Shown: positions 46,448-54,251, counted from the stretch's first letter. The stretch is DNA of 64,000 bases from Asticcacaulis tiandongensis (GCF_006475605.1 NZ_SSBC01000010.1:1302001-1366000); one strand, 5' to 3'. Made by a program: numbers and translations. Notes: generated by a model from the sequence alone, not told the origin.

Positions 46448-46996
46448 CTATCGCCCTCCCAACCGCGCCGCGCGATGCAACATGGCCGCAATCTGCGCCT
46501 CAGAGCGCACAAGACCCGCCGCCCCGCCCTCCATATTAAGCGTCAGATTAACCACCGGCCCGCCCACGCCTGCCGGTTCGATGACACCCGACCCCGAAGG
46601 CCTGAACCATTCCGGCCCGCGCTCCCCCACCAGATAGGCCCCGCCCGCCGTCACCGGCCCGCCATCGGCTCTTGCGCCAGCAAAAGATCCGGCAAACGAC
46701 TTTGACGCCCCCGAAAAAATCTCCCCCAGCACAGCCCCCAGCGACCCCGCCCCGCGCGTCTGACCCGACGCGGCATTGACCGCCGCAATCACCGCCGCCG
46801 CCAGTTCGGCCATAGTGATCTTGCCATCCGAGGCCGCCCGCCCGAGCGAGCGCACCACCGAGGCTCCGGCACGGGCAAAGGCCTGATCTATGGCCTCCGC
46901 ACTCTCTCTGGCCGGAGCCTCCAGCGCCTTTAAGGCCTCGGACGCCGCCTCAACCTGCGCCCGCAACCCCTCGACGCCCTGCCATTCGTTTTCCAT
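46448..46996 (-). CDS. GTA tape-measure protein, short (orfg11-like)
   Basis: 182 residues, helical N-terminus (LRAQVEAASEALKALEAPAR) and a central hydrophobic-small-residue helix (ITMAELAAAVIAAVNAASGQ), then glycine-rich segments ending in a region resembling the C-terminus of phage tape measures (GGPVTAGGAYLVGERGPEWF, RPSGSGVIEPAG). A short tape measure is normal for GTAs, whose tails are short; it is slightly shorter than I recall for RcGTA. Its start shares one base with the stop of the gene above. Confidence 0.85.
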   Translation of the reverse strand: MENEWQGVEGLRAQVEAASEALKALEAPARESAEAIDQAFARAGASVVRSLGRAASDGKITMAELAAAVIAAVNAASGQTRGAGSLGAVLGEIFSGASKSFAGSFAGARADGGPVTAGGAYLVGERGPEWFRPSGSGVIEPAGVGGPVVNLTLNMEGGAAGLVRSEAQIAAMLHRAARLGGR

Positions 46997-47178
46997 TAGT
47001 CCGCCTCATCCGGAAATTGCGCCATCATGGCCCTAAGCCCTGCCTTCTCAAGCCGCGCCGCTGCCTCGGTTTGCGTAAGCCAAACCCACTCACGCCAACT
47101 CAAACTCCAAAAGACTTGCGGCGACAGGCCCCAGCCGATCACCGCCTGCCGCAGCATCGCACCCCAGGTCTCGGTCAT
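46996..47178 (-). CDS. GTA tail assembly chaperone, second frame (orfg10.1-like)
   Basis: 60 residues: WGAMLRQAVIGWGLSPQVFW, then SLSWREWVWLTQTEAAARLE and KAGLRAMMAQFPDE. Matches the small DUF2376/rcc01693-type protein found between the tail assembly chaperone and the tape measure in GTA clusters. Overlaps both neighbours by a few bases. Confidence 0.88.
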   Translation of the reverse strand: MTETWGAMLRQAVIGWGLSPQVFWSLSWREWVWLTQTEAAARLEKAGLRAMMAQFPDEAD

Positions 47179-47450
47179 GCATTCATCGCCGCAAACGCCG
47201 CTACAATCGCCGCCAGAGCCTCTTTAAATCCAACGGCCTCCGGCTCGATCTCATCAAGCACCAGTGCCCTGAGCACGACCTGCACATCCGACGCGCCCAT
47301 GCCCCCAAGCCGCGCCCCCAGCGCCTCAAAGCCCGTCACCCCGAAATGCGCCTCAAGCGCCGCCAGCGCCCGTAAGGTCACACACAGCCTGACCTCACGC
47401 CCTCCAAGGGTCGCCAGCACCTCGCCTCTGGCCGGATTAAAGGGCGACAA
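47175..47450 (-). CDS. GTA tail assembly chaperone (orfg10-like, Phage_TAC_11)
   Basis: 91 residues: NPARGEVLATLGGREVRLCV, TLRALAALEAHFGVTGFEAL and VQVVLRALVLDEIEPEAVGF. Corresponds to the gene-transfer-agent TAC family (DUF3356), which coats the tape measure before the tail tube polymerises. Overlaps the orfg9 stop by 14 bases and orfg10.1 by 4. Confidence 0.88.
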   Translation of the reverse strand: MSPFNPARGEVLATLGGREVRLCVTLRALAALEAHFGVTGFEALGARLGGMGASDVQVVLRALVLDEIEPEAVGFKEALAAIVAAFAAMNA

Positions 47451-47853
47451 AACTCACCTCCCCCGCCGACGCCAGAGTCACCGCAAAGGTCGCCTCCCCG
47501 TCATGCTCACCGGCATAGTCAAGCGACGCAATCAGGAACGGCCCCTGAAACTGCCCAAAATGCGGCACAACGATTTGCCACTGCCGCGCAACCTGCGCGA
47601 AAAACACCTCCCGCATCTGCGCGTCCGAAGCCTCATCACGAAACACACCCGCCCCCGATACCGAAAGCGACTTAACGCCCGCGCCCGCCAGCAATTCCCG
47701 CCAGCCACCGGCACTGTCTGAGTCCGTCACGTCAATGGTGCGCGCATTCAGCGATACCGTCCGCGCCCGTAATCCCGCCACCGTGACAAACACCGCAGGC
47801 GTCGCGCCATTGGCTATTTTGAGCAACATGTCGCGGCCCTTTTGCAAAGCCAT
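47437..47853 (-). CDS. GTA major tail tube protein (orfg9-like)
   Basis: 138 residues of the TP901-1/Phage_tail_2 group: MALQKGRDMLLKIANG, TVAGLRARTVSLNARTIDVT, DSDSAGGWRELLAGAGVKSL and FLIASLDYAGEHDGEATFAV-like FQGPFLIASLDYAGEHDGEA. It forms the tail tube. A palindromic repeat precedes it in the gap to orfg8, the only gap in the connector-to-tail gene run. Confidence 0.92.
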   Translation of the reverse strand: MALQKGRDMLLKIANGATPAVFVTVAGLRARTVSLNARTIDVTDSDSAGGWRELLAGAGVKSLSVSGAGVFRDEASDAQMREVFFAQVARQWQIVVPHFGQFQGPFLIASLDYAGEHDGEATFAVTLASAGEVSFVAL

Positions 47854-47875
47854 ATCTTTTCTCCTTCTGTTTCAT

Positions 47876-47930
47876 CCCTCCCTGTTTACGGGGAGGGGGG
47901 ACCGCGAAGCGGTGGGTGGGGCAAATCCCC
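47876..47930 (+). repeat. Palindromic repeat, family A variant
   Basis: CCCTCCCTG-TTTA-CGGGGAGGGGGGACCGCGAAGCGGTGGGTGGGG: two adjoining hairpins, with the inner ACCGC-GAA-GCGGT. Ends at the stop codon of the DUF3168 gene. Confidence 0.82.
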
Positions 47931-48343
47931 TACACTGCTTCACTCACCACCCTGAGCCGCACCAGCCCGTGCACCGAATAGCGATCACTTGATCTGAACA
48001 CATCGACATAGGTGACCCGCACACTGACCACATGCTGCCCCTCAAGGTTCAAACTCGCCTGATCGAGCAACAGCCTCAGCTCTGCCGCAATAGCCCGCGC
48101 CTCCTCGGTACCGGCAAAGCGCGACACCACCGTCAGGGTCACGACCTGTTCGGTCACCTCAGGCCCTAAGCCGCCAATTGATCGCGCCTCGGCACGCCCC
48201 AACCGCACATAGGGATAGACCGGTTCCGGCGGCACCTCGTCATAGATCCTGACTGCCGCCCCCAGCCAGACCTGCAACGAGGCCTGCGCTTTCAGAAACG
48301 CCAACAAGCCTTTCTGTAAGCCCCGCAACGGATCGACACTCAT
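47930..48343 (-). CDS. GTA DUF3168 tail terminator (orfg8-like)
   Basis: 137 residues, with LRGLQKGLLAFLKAQASLQV, WLGAAVRIYDEVPPEPVYPY and VRLGRAEARSIGGLGPEVTE. This is the DUF3168 family, the tail terminator that caps the tube in phage and GTA particles. Overlaps the adaptor gene above by 4 bases. Confidence 0.92.
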   Translation of the reverse strand: MSVDPLRGLQKGLLAFLKAQASLQVWLGAAVRIYDEVPPEPVYPYVRLGRAEARSIGGLGPEVTEQVVTLTVVSRFAGTEEARAIAAELRLLLDQASLNLEGQHVVSVRVTYVDVFRSSDRYSVHGLVRLRVVSEAV

Positions 48344-48669
48344 GGCTGCACCCGCTCGATGCGCACCCGCACCGCCTTGTCCTGAGCGATGTCAAAGGCC
48401 TGAATGGCCCAGTCATTACCGTCGATAACCAGACGCCCGCCAACACTCAGGCCTTCCGCTGACCGACAGGTAAATACCGCCTGCTGCCGCACCAGCACTT
48501 CCCCTTCGGGCGTCAGACCCGATACCGGCTTTTCGGGGTCAAAATCCCCCCACACCGTCCCCACCCATTCCGGCGTCCGCACAAACCCGCCGAATTCGGT
48601 CGGCGTGCGCGCGATCCGATAAAGTTTCGCAGGCGTCTTCAACCGCGCGGCTTGTAAGGGCGCACTCAT
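48340..48669 (-). CDS. GTA head-tail adaptor (orfg7-like)
   Basis: 109 residues from MSAPLQAARLKTPAKLYRIA, whose ATG overlaps the stop of the upstream connector gene (ATGA). Features EFGGFVRTPEWVGTVWGDFD, TCRSAEGLSVGGRLVIDGND and WAIQAFDIAQDKAVRVRIER fit the phage head-tail joining (SPP1 gp16-like/Phage_H_T_join) family. Confidence 0.9.
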   Translation of the reverse strand: MSAPLQAARLKTPAKLYRIARTPTEFGGFVRTPEWVGTVWGDFDPEKPVSGLTPEGEVLVRQQAVFTCRSAEGLSVGGRLVIDGNDWAIQAFDIAQDKAVRVRIERVQP

Positions 48670-48935
48670 AACCGCACCTGCCGGTAAGGTGCGATCCACG
48701 GCTCAAGCCCCTCAAGGGACACCTCGCCCTCACCGCGCACCCCATAGGCCCGCGCAATAAGATCAAGCAGCGCCAGCCGTAACGGCGCAGGTGACGCCTC
48801 GGTCAGTTCAATGCCCAAAGCCGTCTCCAGCCGGTCTTTTGCCGCGTCGATCAGGGTCGCAATCAGCGCATCCTCATCCTCATGAGACACACGCAGAAAC
48901 AGCTTCGCCTCACTGAGCGAAACAGGATCAGCCAT
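48666..48935 (-). CDS. GTA head-tail connector, gp6-like (orfg6-like)
   Basis: 89 residues from MADPVSLSEAKLFLRVSHED, with an AAGGA site 8-9 bases upstream; an in-frame extension above lies partly in the repeat. The pattern SLSEAKLFLRV, DEDALIATLIDAAKDRLETA and APLRLALLDLIARAYGVRGE is the standard of the phage gp6-like connector family. Confidence 0.9.
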   Translation of the reverse strand: MADPVSLSEAKLFLRVSHEDEDALIATLIDAAKDRLETALGIELTEASPAPLRLALLDLIARAYGVRGEGEVSLEGLEPWIAPYRQVRL

Positions 48936-48956
48936 CTTCATTTTCCTTGTCTCTTC

Positions 48957-49020
48957 ATACCTCCCCAACTTGCTGGGGAGGGGGACCGCCGCGATTTACG
49001 CGGGGGTGGTGGGGTATCTT
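48957..49020 (+). repeat. Palindromic repeat, family A
   Basis: CATACCTCCCCA-ACTTGC-TGGGGAGGGGGACCGC, then CGCGATTTACGCG and GGTGGTGGGGTATCTT. A typical full copy, in the gap between capsid and connector genes. Confidence 0.88.
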
Positions 49021-49022
49021 TC

Positions 49023-49056
49023 ACCTTCTCCCCTGCACACAGAGGAGAAGGGTCAG
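49023..49056 (+). repeat. Degenerate palindromic repeat, family B-like
   Basis: CCTTCTCCCCT-GCACACAG-AGGAGAAGGGTCAG: same arm logic as family B (CTTCTCC/GGAGAAG) but with a changed loop and no GTGAGGGGCC tail. Confidence 0.6.
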
Positions 49057-49066
49057 AACGCGATTT

Positions 49067-50272
49067 TTAACTGGCCGCGAACTTCAGCACCTTGATGGCA
49101 TCAAAATTCTGCACCCCGCCGCCGACACGCTTGGTCGTATAGAACAGCACATAGGGCTTGGCCGAATACGGGTCGCGCAGCACACTCAGGCCCGCCCGAT
49201 CGACAATCAGATAGCCCTTGGCAAAGTCACCAAACGCCACCGACAAAGACCCTGCCGCCACATCCGGCATGTCCTCAAGCTCCTGCACCGGATAGCCCAG
49301 CACCTGTGGCAAGGCTCCGGCCTGAGACGCCGGCGACCAGATATAGTTGCCATCGGCATCCTTGAACTTGCGAATAATCGCCGCCGTCTTGCGATTGAGC
49401 ACAAAATGCGCGTTTGGACGATACTGGGCCTTAAGCGCATAGATCAGGTCAATCAGAATATCGACCGGATTGCTGGATGGAAACGCCGCTGACGTACCGG
49501 TAGCCACATGACCGATCTGCCCCCAGACAGGTGCCGCCGCCGTCGTATAGCTTAAGAAACCCCTGGGCTTATTGGTGCCATTACCATTAACAAAGGCCGC
49601 GGTTTCCTGCGCCGCAAAGCTGTCTTCGATCTCCGACGCCAGCCACTCATCAAGATTGATGAAACTGTCATCCAGAAGCGCCTGCGTCGCCGCCGGTGAG
49701 GCATAAAGATCAGCCGCCGGAAACTCCAGCAAAGCCAAAGTCGCCGGATCAGTTTCCGGACGCGCCGCAGTTTCCGCCACCCAACCGGCCACGACACCGG
49801 CGGTCGACACAGGCTTACGGAACACGCCCGCCCCTACGGTGCGCACAGTTGCCAGTGAACGCATGGGCGATACCTGCGCCAGACGACGCTCGACAAACCG
49901 CTCGGTCTCAAACGGGGCCAAAGCCCCCGAACCCGACGCGCTCGACAGACCGGCCTTAAGCTCCATCGTCACTCGACCGGAACGCAGATAACCGTCCCAG
50001 GCGGCCTTAGATTCTTCCGGCATAGCCTTAACCGGCGCGCCAATATCAGGGCGCGACTTCTGGCTCAGAATACGATCAAGCCGTGCCTGCGCCGACTGAA
50101 GCCCGTCCTCGATACGCGCGACCTTGTCATCCAGCAGACCATCGCCCTGCTTTTTCTCCAGCGCACTCAATCGCTGATCATTGGCATCCTTGAACGCCTC
50201 AAACGCTCCCAGAACCTCATGCAGGGCCGCCTTCACCTCGGTGGACGCCACCGCGTGTTTCACTTCTTTCAT
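49067..50272 (-). CDS. GTA major capsid protein, HK97 fold (orfg5-like)
   Basis: 401 residues. An N-terminal coiled delta domain (about 1-110: ALHEVLGAFEAFKDANDQRL, KVARIEDGLQSAQARLDRIL) is followed by the HK97 coat fold (LAPFETERFVERRLAQVSPM, RSLATVRTVGAGVFRKPVST, NGNGTNKPRGFLSYTTAAAP, HFVLNRKTAAIIRKFKDADG, VAFGDFAKGYLIVDRAGLSV). The delta domain is removed by the protease encoded upstream during head maturation. Palindromic repeats lie on both sides of the gene. Confidence 0.95.
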   Translation of the reverse strand: MKEVKHAVASTEVKAALHEVLGAFEAFKDANDQRLSALEKKQGDGLLDDKVARIEDGLQSAQARLDRILSQKSRPDIGAPVKAMPEESKAAWDGYLRSGRVTMELKAGLSSASGSGALAPFETERFVERRLAQVSPMRSLATVRTVGAGVFRKPVSTAGVVAGWVAETAARPETDPATLALLEFPAADLYASPAATQALLDDSFINLDEWLASEIEDSFAAQETAAFVNGNGTNKPRGFLSYTTAAAPVWGQIGHVATGTSAAFPSSNPVDILIDLIYALKAQYRPNAHFVLNRKTAAIIRKFKDADGNYIWSPASQAGALPQVLGYPVQELEDMPDVAAGSLSVAFGDFAKGYLIVDRAGLSVLRDPYSAKPYVLFYTTKRVGGGVQNFDAIKVLKFAAS

Positions 50273-50289
50273 CCATTTTCTCCTGAAAT

Positions 50290-50332
50290 TCCCTCTCCCC
50301 TCAGGGGAGAGGGTTAGGGTGAGGGGCCTCCC
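50290..50332 (+). repeat. Palindromic repeat, family B
   Basis: CCCTCTCCCC-TCA-GGGGAGAGGG then TTAGGGTGAGGGGCCTC. Paired with a family A copy in the same gap. Confidence 0.88.
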
Positions 50333-50349
50333 CCCACACCGCTATTCTT

Positions 50350-50415
50350 CATACCTCCCCAACCTGTTGGGGAGGGGGACCGCAAAGGCTTGCCTTTGTG
50401 GTGGTGGGGTATCTT
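50350..50415 (+). repeat. Palindromic repeat, family A
   Basis: CATACCTCCCCAAC-CTGT-TGGGGAGGGGGACCGC, inner AAAGG-CTTG-CCTTT dyad and GGTGGTGGGGTATCTT. Lies between protease and capsid genes. Confidence 0.88.
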
Positions 50416-50417
50416 CC

Positions 50418-50849
50418 CTACGCCGCCGCCCGCGCCGCTTCAGCTATCCGAAACCGCGCCGTTGGCAACATGGGAAAGGTCACCAGCGACACCTCCCAAA
50501 GCGCCACGCCCGCCAGCACCCTGAGCCTGCCTGTTTCATCAAACCGGCTCTTTTCCGTGCGAAAACCAATCGACAAACCGTCAATCACCCCCGCCCGTAT
50601 CAACGCACAGACCATCCGCGCTTCCGGCGTGACCTCAAACACCCGCCCGCGCACAAATAATCCGTCCGCATCTTCATAAACCTCATCCCAGATCCCGACC
50701 GGCGCTTCGGCCTTGTGCTGATAAAGCATCCGCACTCCCTCTGGCCCCGTCCGCGTCAGGCTGTCACGAAACGCCCCCGGCACCACGACATCGTCATTGA
50801 GATCACGCTGATAAAACCGCGACGCATAACCCTCGATCACCACCGTCAT
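50418..50849 (-). CDS. GTA prohead protease (orfg4-like)
   Basis: 143 residues of the HK97-type prohead protease family: IEGYASRFYQRDLNDDVVVP near the start, VRMLYQHKAEAPVGIWDEVY with the catalytic-type His, and ALIRAGVIDGLSIGFRTEKS with the serine-containing DGLSIGF motif. Cuts the capsid protein during assembly. Overlaps the orfg3.5-like gene by 4 bases. Confidence 0.93.
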   Translation of the reverse strand: MTVVIEGYASRFYQRDLNDDVVVPGAFRDSLTRTGPEGVRMLYQHKAEAPVGIWDEVYEDADGLFVRGRVFEVTPEARMVCALIRAGVIDGLSIGFRTEKSRFDETGRLRVLAGVALWEVSLVTFPMLPTARFRIAEAARAAA

Positions 50850-51073
50850 GTGCGCCGCTCCTCATCCAGCTTATGCTCAATCCGCCCCAGCGCTGCCCGC
50901 GTGGCAATGGCCTGTTCCTCAAGCCGCGCCAGACGTTCCGCCACACCGGCCTGCTGCTCCAGACGCCGCTCAACCCCCTCTAATCGCGCACCCGCCCGAC
51001 CGGTCCACATCAGCGCCGCAGCGGTCTGCAGGATGATGGCCGTCACGACCCCGCCACTAAACCACTCACCCAT
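50846..51073 (-). CDS. GTA orfg3.5-like small membrane/coiled protein
   Basis: 75 residues from MGEWFSGGVVTAIILQTAAA (ATG 51073, overlapping the portal stop by 8 bases); nine in-frame codons above it are inside the portal gene. One hydrophobic segment is followed by a coiled-coil-like stretch (LEGVERRLEQQAGVAERLAR, LEEQAIATRAALGRIEHKLD). Small proteins of this form sit between portal and protease in GTA clusters; their role is unclear. Confidence 0.82.
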   Translation of the reverse strand: MGEWFSGGVVTAIILQTAAALMWTGRAGARLEGVERRLEQQAGVAERLARLEEQAIATRAALGRIEHKLDEERRT

Positions 51074-52235
51074 GCGCCCCTCCGCAATCCGCGACCTCAC
51101 TTAAGCCCGCCAGACGCCGCTTCTCGGCCACCTCAAGAAAACTCGCCCCCTCAAGCCGCGCCCACAGCGCTTCCCGTTCCGCCGACAGGGCCGGTAAGGT
51201 CTCGACATCGGCAATGATCCGCGCGCCCTGAAACCTTGGCTCCAGCCAGTTCGACAAGGACCGCGTCGTCTTCTCGACCAGAGGCAAAACCGTGTGCCGC
51301 CAGAAGGCCGCATTGGCCTCACGATAATTGCTGTAGGCATTATCGCCCGGTATCCCCAGAAGCTGCGCCGGCACCCCGAAGGCCAGCGCAATATCCCGCG
51401 CCGCCGCGTGCTTGCCCTCGATGAAATCCATATCGGCGGGCGAAAGTGACATGGGCTTCCAGTCAAGCCCGCCCTCAAGCAATAATGGCCGTCCGGCATT
51501 ATCCGCCCCCGCATGGGCCTCGCTAAGTTCCGCCTTCAACCGGCTGAACTGCTCCTCAGACAACCGCTCCGATGCCTTCGCCCCATAGACCAAAGCCCCC
51601 GAAGGCCGCGCCGCATTATCAAGCAAGGCTTTATTCCAGGCCCCTGACGCATTATGCACATCGATGGAAAAGGCCGCCGCCTCCAGCGGTGAAAACCCGT
51701 ACCAGTCATCGAGCGGATGCCACAGCTTGAGATGCAGCGCCTTCAACCAGCCCTGAGGGTCGCGCCCGATATGCGCCGTATGCGCGCCGACCTTGTATTC
51801 ATAGGCTTCCGGCCAGCCCTTGGCATTGGGCAGCACCCTGACCCGATCAGCCCGCAGCACCCATAATTCCAACGGGCCATCATCCCCGCCTGCCGCCTCG
51901 ACATAGGCATTACCCGCCGTCTGCAAGGACGCATAAAGCGCCTCCCTGAGATCAGCCCCGCCCTGCTCGGCATTGGGCCGCTCCAAAAGCTTTGCCATAG
52001 GGTGCGCGCTTTCATGACGCCCGTCACAATCAACCCGTAACGGCACCGAAGCCGCCGCCTCGGCAATCATGCGCACACAGCGATAGGCAATGGCATTTTT
52101 GGCAAAACCCTCACGCGCCAGATGCTGGTAATCGCGCGGTGTCCACTGCGCCCGCCCCTGCCCGGTCAAGGCCACCAGAGCGCGCCCCTGCGATTGCTTC
52201 TGCTCCCGCCACTTCTTAAACACATCAACCATCAT
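51066..52235 (-). CDS. GTA portal protein (orfg3-like)
   Basis: 389 residues of the HK97-type portal family: ARQPMW-like NAIAYRCVRMIAEAAASVPL, RPNAEQGGADLREALYASLQ, DWYGFSPLEAAAFSIDVHNA, FGVPAQLLGIPGDNAYSNYR and LPALSAEREALWARLEGASF. Forms the DNA gateway of the capsid. Starts with a double ATG. A family A and a family C repeat fill the 185-bp gap to the large terminase. Confidence 0.95.
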   Translation of the reverse strand: MMVDVFKKWREQKQSQGRALVALTGQGRAQWTPRDYQHLAREGFAKNAIAYRCVRMIAEAAASVPLRVDCDGRHESAHPMAKLLERPNAEQGGADLREALYASLQTAGNAYVEAAGGDDGPLELWVLRADRVRVLPNAKGWPEAYEYKVGAHTAHIGRDPQGWLKALHLKLWHPLDDWYGFSPLEAAAFSIDVHNASGAWNKALLDNAARPSGALVYGAKASERLSEEQFSRLKAELSEAHAGADNAGRPLLLEGGLDWKPMSLSPADMDFIEGKHAAARDIALAFGVPAQLLGIPGDNAYSNYREANAAFWRHTVLPLVEKTTRSLSNWLEPRFQGARIIADVETLPALSAEREALWARLEGASFLEVAEKRRLAGLSEVADCGGAHG

Positions 52236-52246
52236 TCTTCCCTTTC

Positions 52247-52313
52247 ATACCTCCCCATCTGTGATGGGGAGGGGGACCACAAAGGCCCGCCTTTGTGGTG
52301 GTGGGGTCTCTTC
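52247..52313 (+). repeat. Palindromic repeat, family A
   Basis: CATACCTCCCCATC-TGT-GATGGGGAGGGGGACCAC, inner AAAGGC-CC-GCCTTT dyad and GGTGGTGGGGTCTCTT. Lies between large terminase and portal genes. Confidence 0.88.
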
Positions 52314-52353
52314 CTCTTCCCCCTTCGAGGCATAAGATCGCGGGGCCTGCCTT

Positions 52354-52411
52354 TCATCCTCCCCTGCCTGCGGGGGAGGTGTCGCGGCGAAGTCCGCGAC
52401 GGAGGGGGCAA
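52354..52411 (+). repeat. Palindromic repeat, family C
   Basis: ATCCTCCCCTG-CCTG-CGGGGGAGGTG, then TCGCGG-CGAAGT-CCGCGA and CGGAGGGGGCAAAA. Two adjoining hairpins; the same plan as the copies at 56678 and 62798. Confidence 0.87.
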
Positions 52412-52420
52412 AACCCTGCC

Positions 52421-53755
52421 CTACAACCGGCTCAACCTCGGCTCACTGCGCCCCGTAATCATTAGTGCCGTCACCGCCCACACCAGCGCATCCGCCCGAT
52501 CCGGCGACTTGCCGCCTTCCGTTCCCAGCGCCATCAACTCCTCCTCCAGCGCCACAAACCGCCCCTCAAGCGGCGCATGAACCACGCGCCCCTGCTCATA
52601 CAAAGCCGCCACCGGCTCGGCCCGCGCCCGCTTACCGACCCGTGCGTGCACCAGTTCTACCGGCACGTCACAACCCGCCATGACCAGCAGCGAACGGATC
52701 ATCTCCCCGCCCTGATTAGCCTCTGCCACTACGCGCAAAGCCCCGTAATCGGCCACCAGCCCGGCCACCCGCTTGGCCCAGCCCAGCGGCGACAGCCCCG
52801 AAACGCTTGCGTCCTCCAGCACAAAGGCTTGCGTCCCCGCCTTAGCCGCCACCACGATACCGCAGGCATCGCCATGTGACGTCGCAGGCGGATCAACCGC
52901 CACCAGCACCTGATCAAACGCCACCGGCCGCGCGCCATAACGGCGCCCGAGATCAGCCGCCCGCCACAAGGCCTGCGCATCCCCATCGACCACAAGCCCC
53001 TCAAGCTCCTGCGCCGCCAGCCGTGTGCCGCCATAGAGCGCATTGAGGCTCTCGACAAAACTGTCCGACAACCCGGCTGCATTCTCACGGGTCGAAGACC
53101 GCGTCAGCACCACACCCGCCTCCCCCATCAGCACCTTCAGGGCCATCAGAGGTTTGGGCGTTGTCGTCACGCATAATCTCGGAGCACTTCCCAACCGCAG
53201 CCCCATGCGCAACATCGCCAGAGTCTCCGCCGGTGCGCGCCAGGCGCAGAACTCATCCGCCCAGGCATAATGAAACTGCGGCCCGCGCAAACTCTCAGGA
53301 TCTTCCGCCGAAAAAGCATAGGCCACCGCCCCGTTAGGCCAGCGCAACCTGCGCCGTGACACCTCGTAATGCGGCCGGTTGCCGCGTTGCGCCACAGCCC
53401 GTAACCCCGAAGGCCCTTCGATCATCACCTCACGCACATCATGCAGGCTTGCGCCCACCAGCGCGAAGCGCAAACCCTTATCGATCAGCGCCTGCACCCA
53501 CTCGGCACCCGCCCGCGTCTTGCCCGCCCCGCGCCCGCCAAGGAACAACCATGTCCCCCAGTCGCCCTCAGGCGGCATCTGCGCCGGTCTGGCCCAGAAC
53601 CGCCAGTCATTCAGTATCCCCCTGACGATCGCCGGGCTCGTTATCTCGTCCATCCACGCCTGACGCGCTTCGCGCCCCAGCGAGACGATCGAGCTTGCGT
53701 TCCAGCCTGAGTTTCCAGGCTTCAAGCGTGTCGGCTGTGTCCTGTTCGTCGTCAT
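52421..53755 (-). CDS. GTA large terminase (orfg2-like)
   Basis: 444 residues. ATPase domain with Walker A GGRGAGKT (73-80), Walker B region FHYAWADEFCAW, and a C-terminal RNase H-like nuclease with LVAVDPPATSHGD, RVVAEANQGGEMIRSL and DRADALVWAVTALM. This motor packages host DNA in GTA particles. The ATG at 53755 has a GGAG 12 bases upstream and makes a 149-bp overlap with the small terminase gene; a second ATG at 53653 would cut the overlap to 47 bp. Which is used cannot be settled by eye. Confidence 0.94.
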   Translation of the reverse strand: MTTNRTQPTRLKPGNSGWNASSIVSLGREARQAWMDEITSPAIVRGILNDWRFWARPAQMPPEGDWGTWLFLGGRGAGKTRAGAEWVQALIDKGLRFALVGASLHDVREVMIEGPSGLRAVAQRGNRPHYEVSRRRLRWPNGAVAYAFSAEDPESLRGPQFHYAWADEFCAWRAPAETLAMLRMGLRLGSAPRLCVTTTPKPLMALKVLMGEAGVVLTRSSTRENAAGLSDSFVESLNALYGGTRLAAQELEGLVVDGDAQALWRAADLGRRYGARPVAFDQVLVAVDPPATSHGDACGIVVAAKAGTQAFVLEDASVSGLSPLGWAKRVAGLVADYGALRVVAEANQGGEMIRSLLVMAGCDVPVELVHARVGKRARAEPVAALYEQGRVVHAPLEGRFVALEEELMALGTEGGKSPDRADALVWAVTALMITGRSEPRLSRL

Positions 53756-53978
53756 GCATACCCGTCTCTCCGCCTTCGGATTCTTTCGTGTAAACCTCTT
53801 TCAGGGTCCGCCTGACCGCGCTCAGCGCCTTGGCCCGCTTCTCGACCGCCGCAAACTGGGCGGGTGTCAGCATGGCCTCGCAATCCGCCATCAGCCTGCC
53901 AAACAGCGCCATAAGCCGTTGTTCGTGCATCACTTTTCTTTTCGATATTGTTTTGTCGGAAAGTGTCGTGCGTCCCAT
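53607..53978 (-). CDS. GTA small terminase-like protein (orfg1-like)
   Basis: 123 residues from MGRTTLSDKTISKRKVMHEQ; MHEQRLMALF at 53930 is an alternative start. Helical N-terminus (LMALFGRLMADCEAMLTPAQ, FAAVEKRAKALSAVRRTLKE), then an acidic linker and a basic helix (TLEAWKLRLERKLDRLAGAR). Position directly before the large terminase, size and layout match orfg1 of RcGTA (small terminase). Sequence similarity in this family is low, so the call relies on context. Confidence 0.72.
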   Translation of the reverse strand: MGRTTLSDKTISKRKVMHEQRLMALFGRLMADCEAMLTPAQFAAVEKRAKALSAVRRTLKEVYTKESEGGETGMHDDEQDTADTLEAWKLRLERKLDRLAGARSASGVDGRDNEPGDRQGDTE

Positions 53979-54251
53979 GCCCTTAGTTATAAACGGGCTG
54001 GAGAGACGGGGCATAAGACCTCAGGCACTAAATGTAACCTTAAGAATTGCCTTATGTTTTTTTTACATTAAGCGGGTAAACGCCTATCTCACTTTTATGC
54101 TCGCAGGTGCAAAACAACTGTCACAAAGTCAGGTTATGTGAATAGTCAGGCTTCAGTACGGTGCGCCCCCGCATAAAGGCACCCCTATTTTCTATTAGAT
54201 CTTTTTTTGATCATTGAGCGCAGGCCACGGTTAACCCCGTGGCCTTTTCCT
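53979..54251. other. GTA upstream region, no gene seen; likely promoter
   Basis: About 270 bp between the small terminase start and the ycgN-type gene. It is AT-richer than its surroundings and must hold the promoter of the minus-strand GTA operon. I see an eight-T run at about 54055, a GGTGC...GGCACC dyad at 54160-54184 and GATC-TTTTTTT-GATC at 54199-54213, then the plus-strand terminator. No credible ORF. Confidence 0.45.

Noticed and set aside
45821-46705. A 294-codon plus-strand frame in the GTA tail genes
   Set aside because: Arg/His/Pro-rich antisense of the DUF2460 and tape-measure genes; the minus-strand products match known GTA families.
40682-53978. The phage-like cluster as an ordinary prophage
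   Set aside because: No integrase, repressor, replication or lysis genes and no attachment sites; gene order and families match RcGTA.
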